Assembly: GCA_944470555.2 (NCBI GenBank)
Contig: OX104134.1
Location: 106,262,701-106,326,700, forward strand
Direction of reading: 5' to 3'
Origin: Heterobilharzia americana
Taxonomy: Eukaryota > Platyhelminthes > Trematoda > Strigeidida > Schistosomatidae
Length of the DNA: 64,000 nt
The notes beneath the pieces are model-generated. The model had not been told where the DNA came from. It worked only from the letters and a program-made list of their open reading frames with translations, and made no database searches. A program made the position numbers and the translations under genes. Positions 11,583 to 22,319 of the stretch are shown in pieces. Within the stretch, counting starts at the first letter, position 1. Each line of letters starts with the position of its first letter.

Positions 11583-13480
11583 CTATTCAATTAAAAATAA
11601 ATAAGTTGTAAGACTAAATCACTGATTAATCAAGGTAACAGGCTATGCAGTAATTGAAAATCTTTCGACTTTTGAACCATAATCCAAGGTTTTCTCCATT
11701 AGTTTCTTATGGTAAGATGAGGAAAGTGAAAGTTTCAAAACTTGAAGTGTCTCAACTAGGGACGCAATGAATCACAATATCAAGAAATATCATTTTCTAG
11801 TGAAGTGGTGGTATCAACACCGCGGTAGTCATTTTCCTCTGTATGGACTGACAGAAGTCTTCAGGTAACAGTAGATTATTCTACCTAAGATGAATCTAAC
11901 TCTCTAGACGAATGTGTATCATTTTTGGATCCTTACATCGGCTTAAGGATCTAATAGATCCAGTTAAGCAAGATAATCTAACCTACCAGATTCCATCCAA
12001 TGGTCCTGAGATCAGGTAAGCACTTAGGTCAAACTAACCGATTGAGGTCAGTTAGATTACCGGAACATGGGAATTCTGCTAAATGCTGAATGGCAGACCC
12101 CAATAGGACCAATAATCTAGAGAAAATCTCGACTTTCGCAATTCATGTAATAACACGCAACCACACAATGGGCTGGGTGGGATAAAACCACTGTACTTAA
12201 GTCCGATATAGTCAGGTGGAAAGAGAAATTGATTACTAGTTCTTTGTTTATCTAATCAACACCCAACACAAGTAATCTAACATGCCGTCTAAACATGTAC
12301 CCAGGAAAAAAATACTGATTAAGGAGTACTTTCATCAGAGATCTAGGTTCTCACCTATCGATTCTTACTGCTATTCTAAAGAACAATAGGATAGGCTCTA
12401 GGTACAAGCACTGAAACCAAATATTTATTGAACCAAAGTCTATGCGTTTCAAGTCTTTAAAGTTTTTGACCAGAAATTTAGCGGTAACTCTGAAGCTGTC
12501 CAACTTCACGAACACACCCGTATGTTGCGTTTCTCTAGATCTCAATAGTTCAGAAATTCAAAACACCAAATGAAACTCTTCAAGTTGAAGGGTTTCAAGT
12601 TATGAAATGCAGATTCTCATTTAGTTTTTTGCCAGAGCTGACTTGAAGAGTAACAAAAACGTTTATTATTTCGCACTGTATAATCTAAACTTTTTTCACA
12701 CGGATATTTAACACTAATCGAAGACAGTCTAACTGTATGCTAACCTTATTAGTTAGTATCTGAAATACAGAAAGCAGTTAAGCATCCAACTTTACTTAAC
12801 TCGGCGTCTGATAGTCATGGAACTACCTTAGCACAGCAATAGACAATGATTTATGTCAGGACGTTATTCAATAGATAGCATGACCGGAATAGCTTGGTTT
12901 TAAGGTTTTCTACTGCGCCACTTCTGACCAGTGCCAACAAGCATAAAACTAGGCGGAGCTCAGCTTCTTGTCGATCGCCTCCAACCATTTGGCATCGAAT
13001 AAGACTGTTCCACTATGAAACCAATCTAATAAGAAGACTAACATGGGATTATACTCCATCCCAGCGCTGAAGTTCTACACCGATGTTAATTAGCCAGTAA
13101 ACCCTTTATCACAGTGTACTGTCTTTTATATCTAAGAATAGGGTAAAATTTGACAGCATTCGGAGGATATAAGATTTTTCTGTTGAACCTATTAATAAGA
13201 TGTGAATTACTGAACATGTTTCGGACCGAAATCACTACTAAGAATTGAGTAAGAGGGAGAAAAGATTTAGGGATTACGTGAACTAACACGGAATTATAGG
13301 TAGGCAGTGGTAAGCAGTGCTAGAAGAACTGATATCAATGATGAGATCTTCTTGTTTCTTTCCACTGGTCAAAATTAAAAGAGTTCAGTTCTATTTCCAA
13401 GGGACTGGTTAACACTGTTTATAAAGTTTAAAACAGGTGTCCAGTTCAAAGATAATTTAGAAAACTAACAATTGACTTAC
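11583..13480. other. Ferlin intron, nothing recognised
   Basis: Complete intron between exons 13481-13664 and 11366-11582, about 1.9 kb, starting GTAAGT and ending AG on the minus strand. No repeat family was recognised inside it. Confidence 0.7.
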
Positions 13481-13664
13481 GACCAGCTACATGACACATA
13501 ATATCACGTATATCAATTAGACGTGTAGCAATTAATTCTCCTTTGAGTCCACCATTTCTAACATTAATTCTAATTGACCTTGTAAATGATGGAAAATAAT
13601 CACAAAATTCTATCGTTTCATTCCATATTGGATTGTAATTGTATCGTTCTGTTTTAGTTTTAGC
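13481..13664 (-). CDS. Ferlin exon: second half of C2C domain
   Basis: A 184-base minus-strand exon with acceptor GATTGTTTTAG and donor GGTC|GTAAGT. It starts in phase 0 and leaves one base (C). The reading includes KTKTERYNYNPIWNETIEF, then a DYFPSFTRSIRINV segment, and ends LIDIRDIMCHVAGR. NPxWNExxxFxDxFP is the conserved C2 motif of ferlin C2C, and the (T/S)xxIDxRxI ending matches the family's THFIDLRKI. The upstream half of the C2 domain is missing from the placed exons. The leftover C joins GC of exon 11366-11582 to give Arg, and the frame continues into NFPHFGPSW, as expected for ferlins. Confidence 0.95.
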
Positions 13665-14167
13665 CTAAAACAATCAGTACAATAGAAATAATAATGCATA
13701 TTCAGTTGATCATTGGTTAAAGAAGCTGCACACCTGTAAATATGTATATTGGAAATGAATGAATATTCCAGTCAGTGCTCAAAATCATTAAGTTCATGTA
13801 AGGGTCAATTGTTCATCTCAAAAGGTTCATTCTCATAGCTGTTCTGAAAGTCATATTTAATGAAGACTCATTACTCAGTTCCAACTGATCTAAGACATCA
13901 GTCACACCCTCCCTACGATATTATATTTATTATTTATTTATTTCATTTTATTTACCAATAGTATTACCTTGATACCACTTTCTTTACTCCATCATTGTTG
14001 ATTTCAGTAGAATTGTTTCACTTTTCGTACCTGTTCTGTTACTTTATAGATTGTTGCGCAATCACCTTCTAATGACCTTGTGTTGACTTTCTAGCCTCAA
14101 TCACTTGTGTCTCTGTTGAAAATTTTCGGCGATCTATTTTTAAGGTAGCATTCATCACAGACTGACA

Positions 14168-14310
14168 TTATTGAATCACTGGAAATCTGGGAACACTGGA
14201 CAGCTATTTCTTCCTATTACAGAACTCTTCAGCAGTTCGCATCTACAACACCTCCAGGGATCGAACTAAGGACCTTCGGGTCTTATGACAAACGTCACTG
14301 ATAGGCATAC
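14168..14310 (-). mobile_element. SINE-B copy, truncated
   Basis: Minus-strand copy with tail block AACACTGGACAGCT read in reverse, the hammerhead block, and a B box (CCAGGGATCGAACTA at 14253-14267, reverse of a GGTTCGA-type box). The A-box part is degraded near 14285-14310. Confidence 0.82.
14180..14245 (-). ncRNA. Hammerhead fold in SINE-B, best preserved of this family
   Basis: On the minus strand: CTGAAGA (fits CUGANGA), stem II TTCT ... AGGA with one G-A mismatch at the base, GAAA box, short stem III, and triplet GTC followed by CAGTG. Stem I pairs ACTG with CAGT. All core boxes and the GUC cleavage triplet are kept; only the first stem II pair is lost. Residual activity is conceivable but untested. 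Confidence 0.72.
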
Positions 14311-14785
14311 ATTTCTGTTGTAAAGATTACTACGAATAATCAGCTTCTAAAAATTATTTGTCGAAAAAGAAAGTTTTGTTCATTGGATTTTCATTCATTT
14401 TTTCTTCAGGGTTATATTCCTGCAGTGCATGCAAGTAACGAATTCTCTGTCTCCTTATTTGGCTAAAATATATTCGGAAATATAGGTCCTTTCACACAGT
14501 TTTTTGCCTTCATGTACATTTGAATGAGATAAGAACAAAGGCTGTGGGAGAGTAGTATAGTAGCCTTTGATTTCAGTGATTCTCATCAGCTGCTGGTGAC
14601 TTAAAACGACTTATTACATGAATTAAAAAGATATTTTACACAATTTCACTTCATTTGGTAAAGGGTGCTTCTAACCGAGATTGGATAATAAATTGTTTAG
14701 AAGTATCCAGGTGACGGTGGCCACTCACAGAAAAACAAAAGTAACAACACAAAACTATGCCAGTCCCACAAGAAATGGCTATCGT

Positions 14786-14960
14786 GTCTAAGTATCCTAG
14801 TGGATAAGGCTATGACGTTTGAAGAGACTGGCCCCTGCTCCGAGTCCTGTCAGAAAAGCCGCTCACTAAGAGACAGGTACATCTAGCTGACGAGTCACAA
14901 ACGGAAAGAAACACGTGTCTTGGATTCCGCTGCTAGCCACTGCTCATCATTAATATAAGT
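14786..14960 (+). mobile_element. Sm-alpha-type SINE copy
   Basis: The head shows an A-box-like region TATCCTAGTGGATAAGGC and a degraded B box (CTCCGAGTCC). It is followed by the CACTAAGAGACAGGTACAT spacer, the hammerhead block and the family tail CTGCTAGCCACTGCTCATCA. Confidence 0.88.
14871..14932 (+). ncRNA. Hammerhead fold in Sm-alpha copy, stem II weakened
   Basis: Core CTGACGAG, GAAAC box and cleavage triplet GTC are all present. Stem I can form between ATCTAG and TTGGAT with two wobble pairs. Stem II (TCAC ... GGAAA) has lost its terminal G-C pair and is weak. Position 7 is C, which hammerheads tolerate. Cleavage, if any, is probably slow. Confidence 0.72.
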
Positions 14961-15234
14961 GCATAGAGATAGAAAAAAGATAGAGTGAATGGCGAAATGG
15001 TTAACAAAAAGCCTATATCTTCGAGTATTAATATCAAAGGTGATGAAAGTGATGAAAAAATATACTACAGAATAATTACTGTGCTAAAAGCGAATTATTC
15101 AGACAAAAACGTTTATTCTTTGAATCAAATCAACTGTTGGCTGATACACCTGTAGGTCAACCAGTTCCTGTTTTATGTGTTTGGTTCCCTTCATGAACTT
15201 GAATAATGCAATGACAATATCGTCAGCAATGTAG

Positions 15235-15335
15235 TAACATCATTTTATTCCACAGGAATCTCATCAGCTGCTTACAACCTATACAGAGAGCTTTAAGATA
15301 CCAGTTAGGGCTTTGAAATTCAGAAAAAACAATAG
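15235..15335 (-). repeat. Dispersed repeat with CTGATGAG box ('family C')
   Basis: On the minus strand this shares GCAGCTGATGAG and flanking text (GAAA...GCCCTAA side) with 18360-18450 and, more weakly, with 14575-14605 and 39280-39315. It may be a third hammerhead-like family, but the second and third core elements are not convincing here. Confidence 0.4.
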
Positions 15336-15422
15336 GATTCAGACCACAAGCGAGATTTAGGTAATAAATTCAGTTTAACTATATCTCTATATTATAAAAG
15401 GCAAAGTGAGGAACTTTCACCA

Positions 15423-15674
15423 ATGAGTGACGTAAGACTAACTCCATCCGTATTTACCGCTTCAGATGTACATGTGGAAACAAGTAATGCAGGACGAATG
15501 GAGAATTGGTTGTCCACAAGGATTGTTGAAGATATCCCAAAGAGTCTGCCCCTAAGAGGTCCACCTTCATTCAGTGGTGCAATAGCTTGTCGCTCATATG
15601 ATACCGGACATGAAATAAATGTGATGAAATCCTTTGCAGTAGTCAACAAACAAAAGACCTCGCACCTATTTTAA
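15423..15674. other. Overlapping ORFs on both strands, unrecognised
   Basis: An 83-codon plus ORF and an 85-codon minus ORF overlap almost completely. The plus reading (DVHVETSNAGRMENWLSTR ...) has mixed, protein-like composition but no motif I know. There are no convincing splice sites. It may be a fragment of an unidentified element. Confidence 0.3.
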
Positions 15675-16300
15675 ATTGCTAAAACCATCAGAATGCGACA
15701 AGTTCAACAGGAGCTGTGTACTCAGAAGGAGATAGTTATCGATTAACTATTGCCCTGGTAATTAGTGATATTTCAACCTCTCATCTTTTCCAAAAATATT
15801 TTTAATACGTTTATTTTGTGCTTATTAATACCGAAATTTATGATGATAACGATAGTTTTGTCTCAGTCACTCGTAATTTTATTCCGCTGACGTTTCACAT
15901 GATTACGCAATCTCTTCTACTTATCTCTAATTGTATCTCACTTATTCATGAACAATCCTCTTTCACCGTGTTTTATATGGCACGTATCTTATTCAACTTA
16001 ATTTCACTTCCTCTTTCATTTTACCTTCAAATCTGTCTACCAGTTTACATGTGGATAACAAACTACGTACAGAAAGAACACAGCGAACTGCAACTGACTG
16101 CTCAAAACTATACACTCTCTTTTAGTAGTTCGATCCTCTATCACATACTTCATACTGGTCATGAGATGTTTAAACATGATTCAAAATAGTGAATAGGCAA
16201 GTGAATCCTACTGTGTTTTGTTTAGTGAACGGGATAGCCATCAAATAGCTTAAATATCACTCCTTTACTAACATGTTTTACGTAACATTTTCAGCTTAAC

Positions 16301-16722
16301 CATTCATCATGGGCTGACACCAACTAGAGGGACATTGGAAACCTGGGAGCACTGGAAAGCCGTCTCGTCCTAGTATGGGACTTCTCAGCGGTGCGCGTCC
16401 ACGACCCCATCCCACCAAGGATCGAACCCATGACATTCAGGTCCATGGCCAACATGTTACCACTGAGCCACTGGGTCAGAATCCAATGGTCCATATTCCC
16501 AACTTTTGTCAGTTCACGATATGGCGTGACCTACACCTAATGTCGTCCTCATTTCCAATTGGGTTGACTCCACTGGTGATGAATTTTCGTTGGAACTTCG
16601 CAAATCACCTCCCGAAGGTAGTCAACAGTAAGTGCTAGATTATTTCTATCTCAAGGTTTTGGGGAGATTTATTAATTAGTTTTAGGTTGGGATTCCTCCA
16701 ACTGACCTCAGTCCATGATGAA
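16301..16722 (-). mobile_element. SINE-B unit with inverted ends
   Basis: Minus-strand SINE-B: tail 16301-16330, decayed hammerhead 16345-16395 (CTGAGAA and GAGA in place of CUGANGA and GAAA), B box GGATCGAACC at 16419-16428 and A box CCACTGAGCCA at 16460-16470. Beyond the head the unit continues to about 16640. A second copy of the tail then appears in the opposite orientation (TCCAACTGACCTCAGTCCAT at 16697-16716). The unit is thus bounded by inverted copies of the same 3' sequence. The copy at 37676 shows the same arrangement. Confidence 0.8.
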
Positions 16723-17225
16723 TTCCAACTTAAACCTTGCCTATTTCTTGTTTTCTTCACTGACTTGTTTCAGCCACAGTTTGGAACTCTTAGGGAATAA
16801 TCAGCCTTTTAGTGACGCCTTGTAACGGTTATTCAGTACTAACGTTTCTGATTGTATTATATGACTTACCCCATCAAAACTCTCCATGTCAAATCAAGTA
16901 GAAGTCCATAAAAATTGTTTTAAATTTATGTCATAAACAGCCAAAATAAAGTGACGTTTATTATTCTGAGGCGATTTTCTTCTGCCTTCATTTAAGCATA
17001 CACTTTATCTCGCTGTAATACCTTCCAAGTCTACATGCCAACTTATATGACGAAAAGTAATTCAGTAGGTTTTGCAATACTTAAAGTTTCAAAAACCTCT
17101 GAGCTTCTCAGATTGCATGATCAGAGCTATTTTTTTAGAATATTGGAAGTATTTTATATAAACTATGATTAAGATTTGATCGTATAGTATGGCAAATAAT
17201 GGGCGCTGAGTAAAAGGTTGACATT

Positions 17226-17409
17226 AGATATAGATTGTATTTGTATAAGCCACAGTGGGTTTGAAATCAAATAATTCCGACGTTTTGCACGGAAGTCTGG
17301 TCCGAACTTCTTTATTTTTCTGAAGAAGCTCGGACCAGACTTCTGTGCGAAACGTCGGAATTATTTGATTTCAAACCCACTGTGACTTACACAAATACAA
17401 TCTATATCT
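17226..17409. repeat. Near-perfect 184-base hairpin (inverted repeat)
   Basis: Left arm AGATATAGATTGTATTTGTA ... and right arm ... TACAAATACAATCTATATCT are about 85 bases each, complementary with few mismatches, around a loop of about 12 bases (TTTATTTTTCT). It ends about 280 bases upstream of Penelope-like RT coding sequence on the plus strand, so it may be the folded terminal repeat of that element. Confidence 0.92.
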
Positions 17410-17689
17410 AAGGTCATACTGAAAGTATGTTTTGAATAATTTCCGGTTGAAGAACCAGCCTAATAAACTTTCATTCATAATAAATGATGCATGCGGTAGT
17501 CTGCTTGAACTCTTAGTTACCTTTTTTTTTATCACCGGATATATTGTATTAGATTTCTCATTTCTATATTGTTTTAATCGTCCATTTATGTCAACTTCAA
17601 CTTTTGTCTCTCTCTCCTCTTGTGTTTCGCTTATTTGCTTGAATATCTGATTTCCCCAGTCCGGATTGTCTTTGTGTTCTATCGCGAAG

Positions 17690-18345
17690 GACAAATGAGT
17701 TTATGAGTGACCTATCTGAAACCCGATTGTCCGCTTCACTCTATATTGTCAATGTCACCAGCACATAAATTTGATCAGTGGCTGTTGAAATCATTGAGCC
17801 CAATCAAAAGACAATATTGTAAGTATACCGTTAAAGATTCATTTGAGTCAGTTGACTGTCTTAATGGTAATAATCGTAGAAACAAAACTCTGCATTCTTC
17901 TGTTGGTAATGCCCTACTCACCAATGTTCCCTGGGTCAAAACAATTGGCATTTTGTACAATTACATCTCCACCAATAGTTTTTCAATCTCATTCCATCTA
18001 CACTACTTAAAACACATTATTTTTATGGACTATACAATGTAAAGTTTACATTTGACGGTGAATATTTTCATCAGACTGATGGTGTTGTCGTGTGAAGCCT
18101 CTTGGGTCCCCTTTTAGCGGATGCTTATAGGTCACATGCTGACAAATTATCTGAGAATTTATTTGAGAAAGTTCCATACTGAACTATTTCAGTTCTTAAT
18201 TGAATGAACAAAGTAAAAATATAGGAGGGAACAATAATTGCCTATCTTTCTTAGATGTACTGGTAAGTGAACGACATCATGGATCAATAAAAAGATCTAT
18301 TCCATACATTTAGATCCCTTGGTAAATTTGGATAAAGTAAAAAGG
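17690..18345 (+). pseudogene. Penelope-like RT fragment, second PLE lineage
   Basis: The plus strand reads MTYLKPDCPLHSILSMSPAH, then KFDQWLLKSLSPIKRQY, a VKDSFESVD stretch, and NALLTNVPW (family: SLFTNVP). Frame-broken remnants follow: GPLLADAY near 18105-18130 (PLE catalytic region is normally D-G-V-x-M-G-S-P-L-G-P-L-L-A-D) and LRCTG/FLDVLVSERHHGSIKRS near 18245-18300. The order is that of a PLE RT palm. Many frame shifts and stops show it is dead. Its sequence differs from the PLE at 9740 and resembles the element at 51463-52708. Confidence 0.82.
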
Positions 18346-18359
18346 ACAAAATTCGCAGG

Positions 18360-18450
18360 ATATAATGTTGTCGTTATTTCGTTTTATGAATACTCATCAG
18401 CTGCACACAATGGTTATTAGGGCGTAAAATCTCTCAAAATTAGGAAATTA
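18360..18450 (-). repeat. Dispersed repeat with CTGATGAG ... ACGAAA boxes ('family C')
   Basis: The minus strand reads GTGCAGCTGATGAGTATTCA followed by TAAAACGAAATAACGAC. The spacing of CTGATGAG and CGAAA is like a hammerhead, but stem II would be only two or three pairs and no NUH site with pairing stem I is evident. Confidence 0.4.
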
Positions 18451-18837
18451 ATAATCCTAAGTTACTGGGCAACATAATTCATAATCCACATAAGATGTAA
18501 AGAATTTGTTGTACACAAGTGAGAAATATAAGAAAGGAAAACTCAGTGGATAAATAGTTTTGTAATTAAAATGAAACAGGACCACATCATATTCATCAAG
18601 TGAGTGACAGGTTAACCACACTATCCTTCAGTATACAAAGGTCAGGTTGAAGGCATTTTATTGGAATGGCTTCCGGAAAACTCAGTAGTCTAGACATTTT
18701 CTGTGTTTGGCAATTGCACTGGTCAGAATTCTACTTCCTTTCAGACACAGATTCATTGGGGATTTATTTGCCTATTGAATCGGATGGAGGCTGTCCTATC
18801 AGTCCTTCCAATGCACTTGCCAATGTTATTATTATTA

Positions 18838-19455
18838 TTTGTCACTCGAGTTCCTAGTGGAACATAGGGATTCAGTAGCACATCTCCATTACACTCTCTT
18901 CCCTGCAATCTCCTGAACCCAGCTCCACAACAGCCTACAAGCTCTCATTTCTTCCTCACATCACCTCCTCCATGTCACCCTCACCTCGCACACCCAACTC
19001 TTCGTTTCCCATCTGGCTTCCACTCGACGACCTGGCCTGGTGCGTGATGTCCTCAATCGGCCCTCTCAGTGCATACCCAATTCATCTCCACTTTCTCCTG
19101 CATATTTGTTGAGTGATAGGTTGTTCTTAGTTGGTTGGTTCGTTGCCAACCAGCCAGACAGACAGACAGACAGCCAGCCAGCCGGCCGGCCAGAGTTTCT
19201 TCTTGCTTATTCTTGTTATTCTTGCCATCTGATCTTCAGTATCGAGTGAGTGTAGGTGGTAGCTGTTCATGCATATCTGTAGTTTATTGGGAATGCTTTC
19301 TGTGACGCGCCAAGTCTCTCAACCATCACATAGAAGTACTGAGTTAACTGAATTCGTGTTTAAAATCCTGATGTTGTTCACACTTTATGCTGAGTGCAGA
19401 AGATCTCCACACTGGTTTCAGGCTAATGAACTCCTGTCTTGCTTTTCCGAAAAAA
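18838..19455 (-). mobile_element. RTE-clade LINE 3' fragment, copy 2
   Basis: Homologous to the 3' 600 bases of the RTE copies at 29709 and 39845. The 3' terminus is near 18838 after a (TTA)n tract. It includes a (CAGA)n/(CCAG)n insertion at 19151-19190. Homology ends near 19455, so the copy is strongly 5' truncated and lacks the RT catalytic region. Confidence 0.88.
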
Positions 19456-20439
19456 TGCCATATCGCCATCCTTACTTTCGCTTTCAACGAGAGAAGAGAA
19501 GACATATCGGCCAACAGTTGGCTTCCCGAAGGCTTTCACCAACCGGCGTCACTTCGTCTCTCCGATTCCAGTGAGGAATAAGTTTATTTTGATGTTTTAT
19601 ATTTTGACTATGCTTTGAAGTTTCTGTAGTGGTTGTCTTTGCTTCACGGGGTAGGGTTGCTAGCCCTTTGCCCAATCTTCCCTCTTTACGCGGGCTAGTG
19701 AACTACTTAACCAGGAAGTGTCTAAATTATCACAATTTCTATCCTGTCTAGTGCTTGCTTGACGGAATTCAACGAATATGCACAGCTGATACATTGGAAG
19801 AAGAGACAACATTGCTGATGTTCATCAAGAAGTCGGCATAAGTTGGCGGAGCATTGAAAAATACTATTAACTGTGTCCTGAAGAAAGGTGTATTCATCCA
19901 GCTATCATACATTGGTGACGCGAATAGCTTGATAGTCAGACAGATACTAAACGCTGCTAGCAACAAAACATCTTAGGCTCCAGCTTTAGTTCTGGTAATT
20001 GAAAATTCGAAGATTGTATACCGATTGTAGCTCTTGGAACAGATGAAAGATGAAGTCATATCCCATTGTCTTGCTCAACTTAAATAAACCTGTGGTCAAG
20101 TATGTATAGGGAGGATTCATCGGTCACTGTGCATCTTCCCAAGCGGTTTTGGAAGCAGATGGAGTTGGCCTACCCTATCGATACCGGAAAGAAACATTCG
20201 AGCCCCTCAATAACTAAACATATTATTGAGACGGAGGTTTAAGCCACCTTTATGCTTCCAAAAACAATTTTTCATCACACTAAACCCTCCTTGGCAAATA
20301 TCGCTTTGAACCCAAGGTTAGCGTAAGATTAATTTCGTTATTTTTGCTTTATTGATCTTCATCGTTATTTTGACCTACAGTATAGACTTATTATCTGACC
20401 AGCAGTCATTTTCCTATCCCTCTCACTCAGTTATTTTCA
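19456..20439. other. No recognised gene
   Basis: Contains a 65-codon minus ORF (19769-19966) and some plus-strand protein-like text near 20100-20215, neither with a motif I can name. Possibly an old retroelement remnant. Confidence 0.4.
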
Positions 20440-20444
20440 TTTAA

Positions 20445-20510
20445 ATCCCAACGATAAGTACGTGTGTGATCAGATTGTTCGAAATATGTCGAGCAAATAC
20501 ATTTCTCTTA
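20445..20510 (+). mobile_element. Short PLE terminal fragment
   Basis: About 60 bases (AAGTACGTGTGTGATCAGAT and the following TTGTTCGAAATATGT) match the right arm of the PLE at 52640-52680 with several substitutions. Confidence 0.65.
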
Positions 20511-21042
20511 TTTTCTTGATGTGCTATTGCAAGGTGTACCAACCTGAACCAGAGTGACAGACAGATTCAGAGAAATCAATACAAAACTTTGGACAGAAGC
20601 GAATCTTTTCAAGTCTCTCCACTTCACACCAACATCCAAATCAGAAATGAAAACAAGAATGGCATTTCAATGAGTGAGAGAAGAGAGAATAAGAAGATGT
20701 AGGTTGATAAAACTGTCCAAGACTTCAAACACGACAATGATTGAATACATTTGCGCCATAGTGATCGGTTTTCAGCTATTTCACCAATATGTCTTCAAAC
20801 ACAGATTATCTGAAGGTATTCTAAGTTGGCCAGGCTGGCTGCACTAAACATTTGTATTCTAATGAGTCGAGTTTTGTATATAATTTATCTGAAATTATAG
20901 CGATTTCTGATTGGTTCATCACTACTAATATATCAGAAGGATTATGAAATGGCTATCTCCATCAGTACTGCTTTTACGAACCCCCACATCAGAGGTACCA
21001 ATGCCTATTGATCCTCGTTATCTCGTAACAGAATAGAAATTC

Positions 21043-21250
21043 ATTTTGAAGGTTTGCGGGGATTTGTTTATTGAGTTTAGGTTGGTAATGGGCTGACCAC
21101 GGGACCTGAAGGTCCTGCGTTCGAACCCGGGTTGGGTCATGGGTGCACACTGCTGAGAAGTCCTCTACAAAGACAAAATGGCTCTCCAGTACTCCCAGGT
21201 TTCCGATGTTTCTCCAAATGATATCAGCACGTAATGAATACCAACTACTA
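21043..21250 (+). mobile_element. SINE-B copy with decayed hammerhead
   Basis: Plus-strand copy with B box GCGTTCGAACCC near 21117-21128, hammerhead block 21140-21190 and tail AATGATATCAGCACGTAATG. The core reads CTGAGAA and CAAA instead of CUGANGA and GAAA, with stem II shortened, so it is inactive. The A box is poorly preserved (GGTAATGGGCTGACC). Confidence 0.82.
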
Positions 21251-22319
21251 AACAAAATTGCTCCATGCCCATTCTAACAATTTACAAAAGTTACTGAATT
21301 GTCAATAAGCATGCTAACAGAACGCTGTCAGTGGAAATCTTCAGTTAACTATGATCATCACAAAAATCGAAGACTGTAATGAACGGCTGCTTCATTTTAG
21401 CTTTAATTCAGTAATTGAGCTGGAGTGTAAATTTCCCGTCATAAACCACACCATTCATTCATTTATGAGCCTCCCTTCTTGCTTTGAACACAATTTACCT
21501 TAAAAGTTAAGTAGAACCAACCTCAAGGCTTTTACTAATACTCGTAGCCTATTAGCTCAACATGACTGACAGTAAGAACAGATGCTCATTGTTGATACGG
21601 AGGACAGCTGTATGCCCCCTACTACAAGATTCCACTTTAGAGCATTCACTCCGCAATAAAGACGAGCTCGTGTGCTACTATAGAATATCAAGTGAAACTA
21701 AGCAGATATTCAATGCTGCTAAGTTTCTCTGGTTTCATACTGAATTCCCTCTGGTAAATAAAACTCAGCATTTGTATTTTTAATTTTGTTTTAGCTTGGA
21801 GCAAATACAGAGGAAGCATACTCTGAAATGGAACCAAACAGATGTATCTATTTAACATGATCATCGCGTTCACTGGAGGATAAAGGAAGACCAACATTCA
21901 ATACCGTCTAGGGGTGTATCTGGATCACTCACTTGTAGCCACATATAATTTACACAAAAAACGAGCGTGTCTATTATGCTGAGTTAAAAAATAAGTCTCC
22001 ACTTTTGGACGCATAATTCTGGTAACATTGTATGATTTGCATTTCTTCCATTACTCATACGCAGAAATCGATATTTTCAAATAAAAATCAATACTTTACC
22101 ATCATACACACCAAGGTCATCTAATATGAATATAAACTCGATGAATATGACAAAAAGAAGTATAATTTTCTTAATGCAGACACTTTGTGCTGTTTGCAAA
22201 CTAGGGAACTTTCGTTTAAAATTTCAATCTCCTTCCATCAAGCCAATCATTAGTGAAGTGAATTGAGCTGAGTCAATTAACTTTCATGAATTATACTCAA
22301 ATTCCATAATATAGGTATA

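Noticed and set aside
17371..17694. 107-codon minus-strand ORF
   Set aside because: Partly within the right arm of the 184-base hairpin and upstream of PLE coding on the other strand; no motif, and likely a chance antisense frame.
22095..22150. Possible 21-base micro-exon with AG and GTAAAG borders on the minus strand
   Set aside because: Schistosomes do have micro-exon genes, but the encoded residues match no part of a ferlin and phases cannot be tested.
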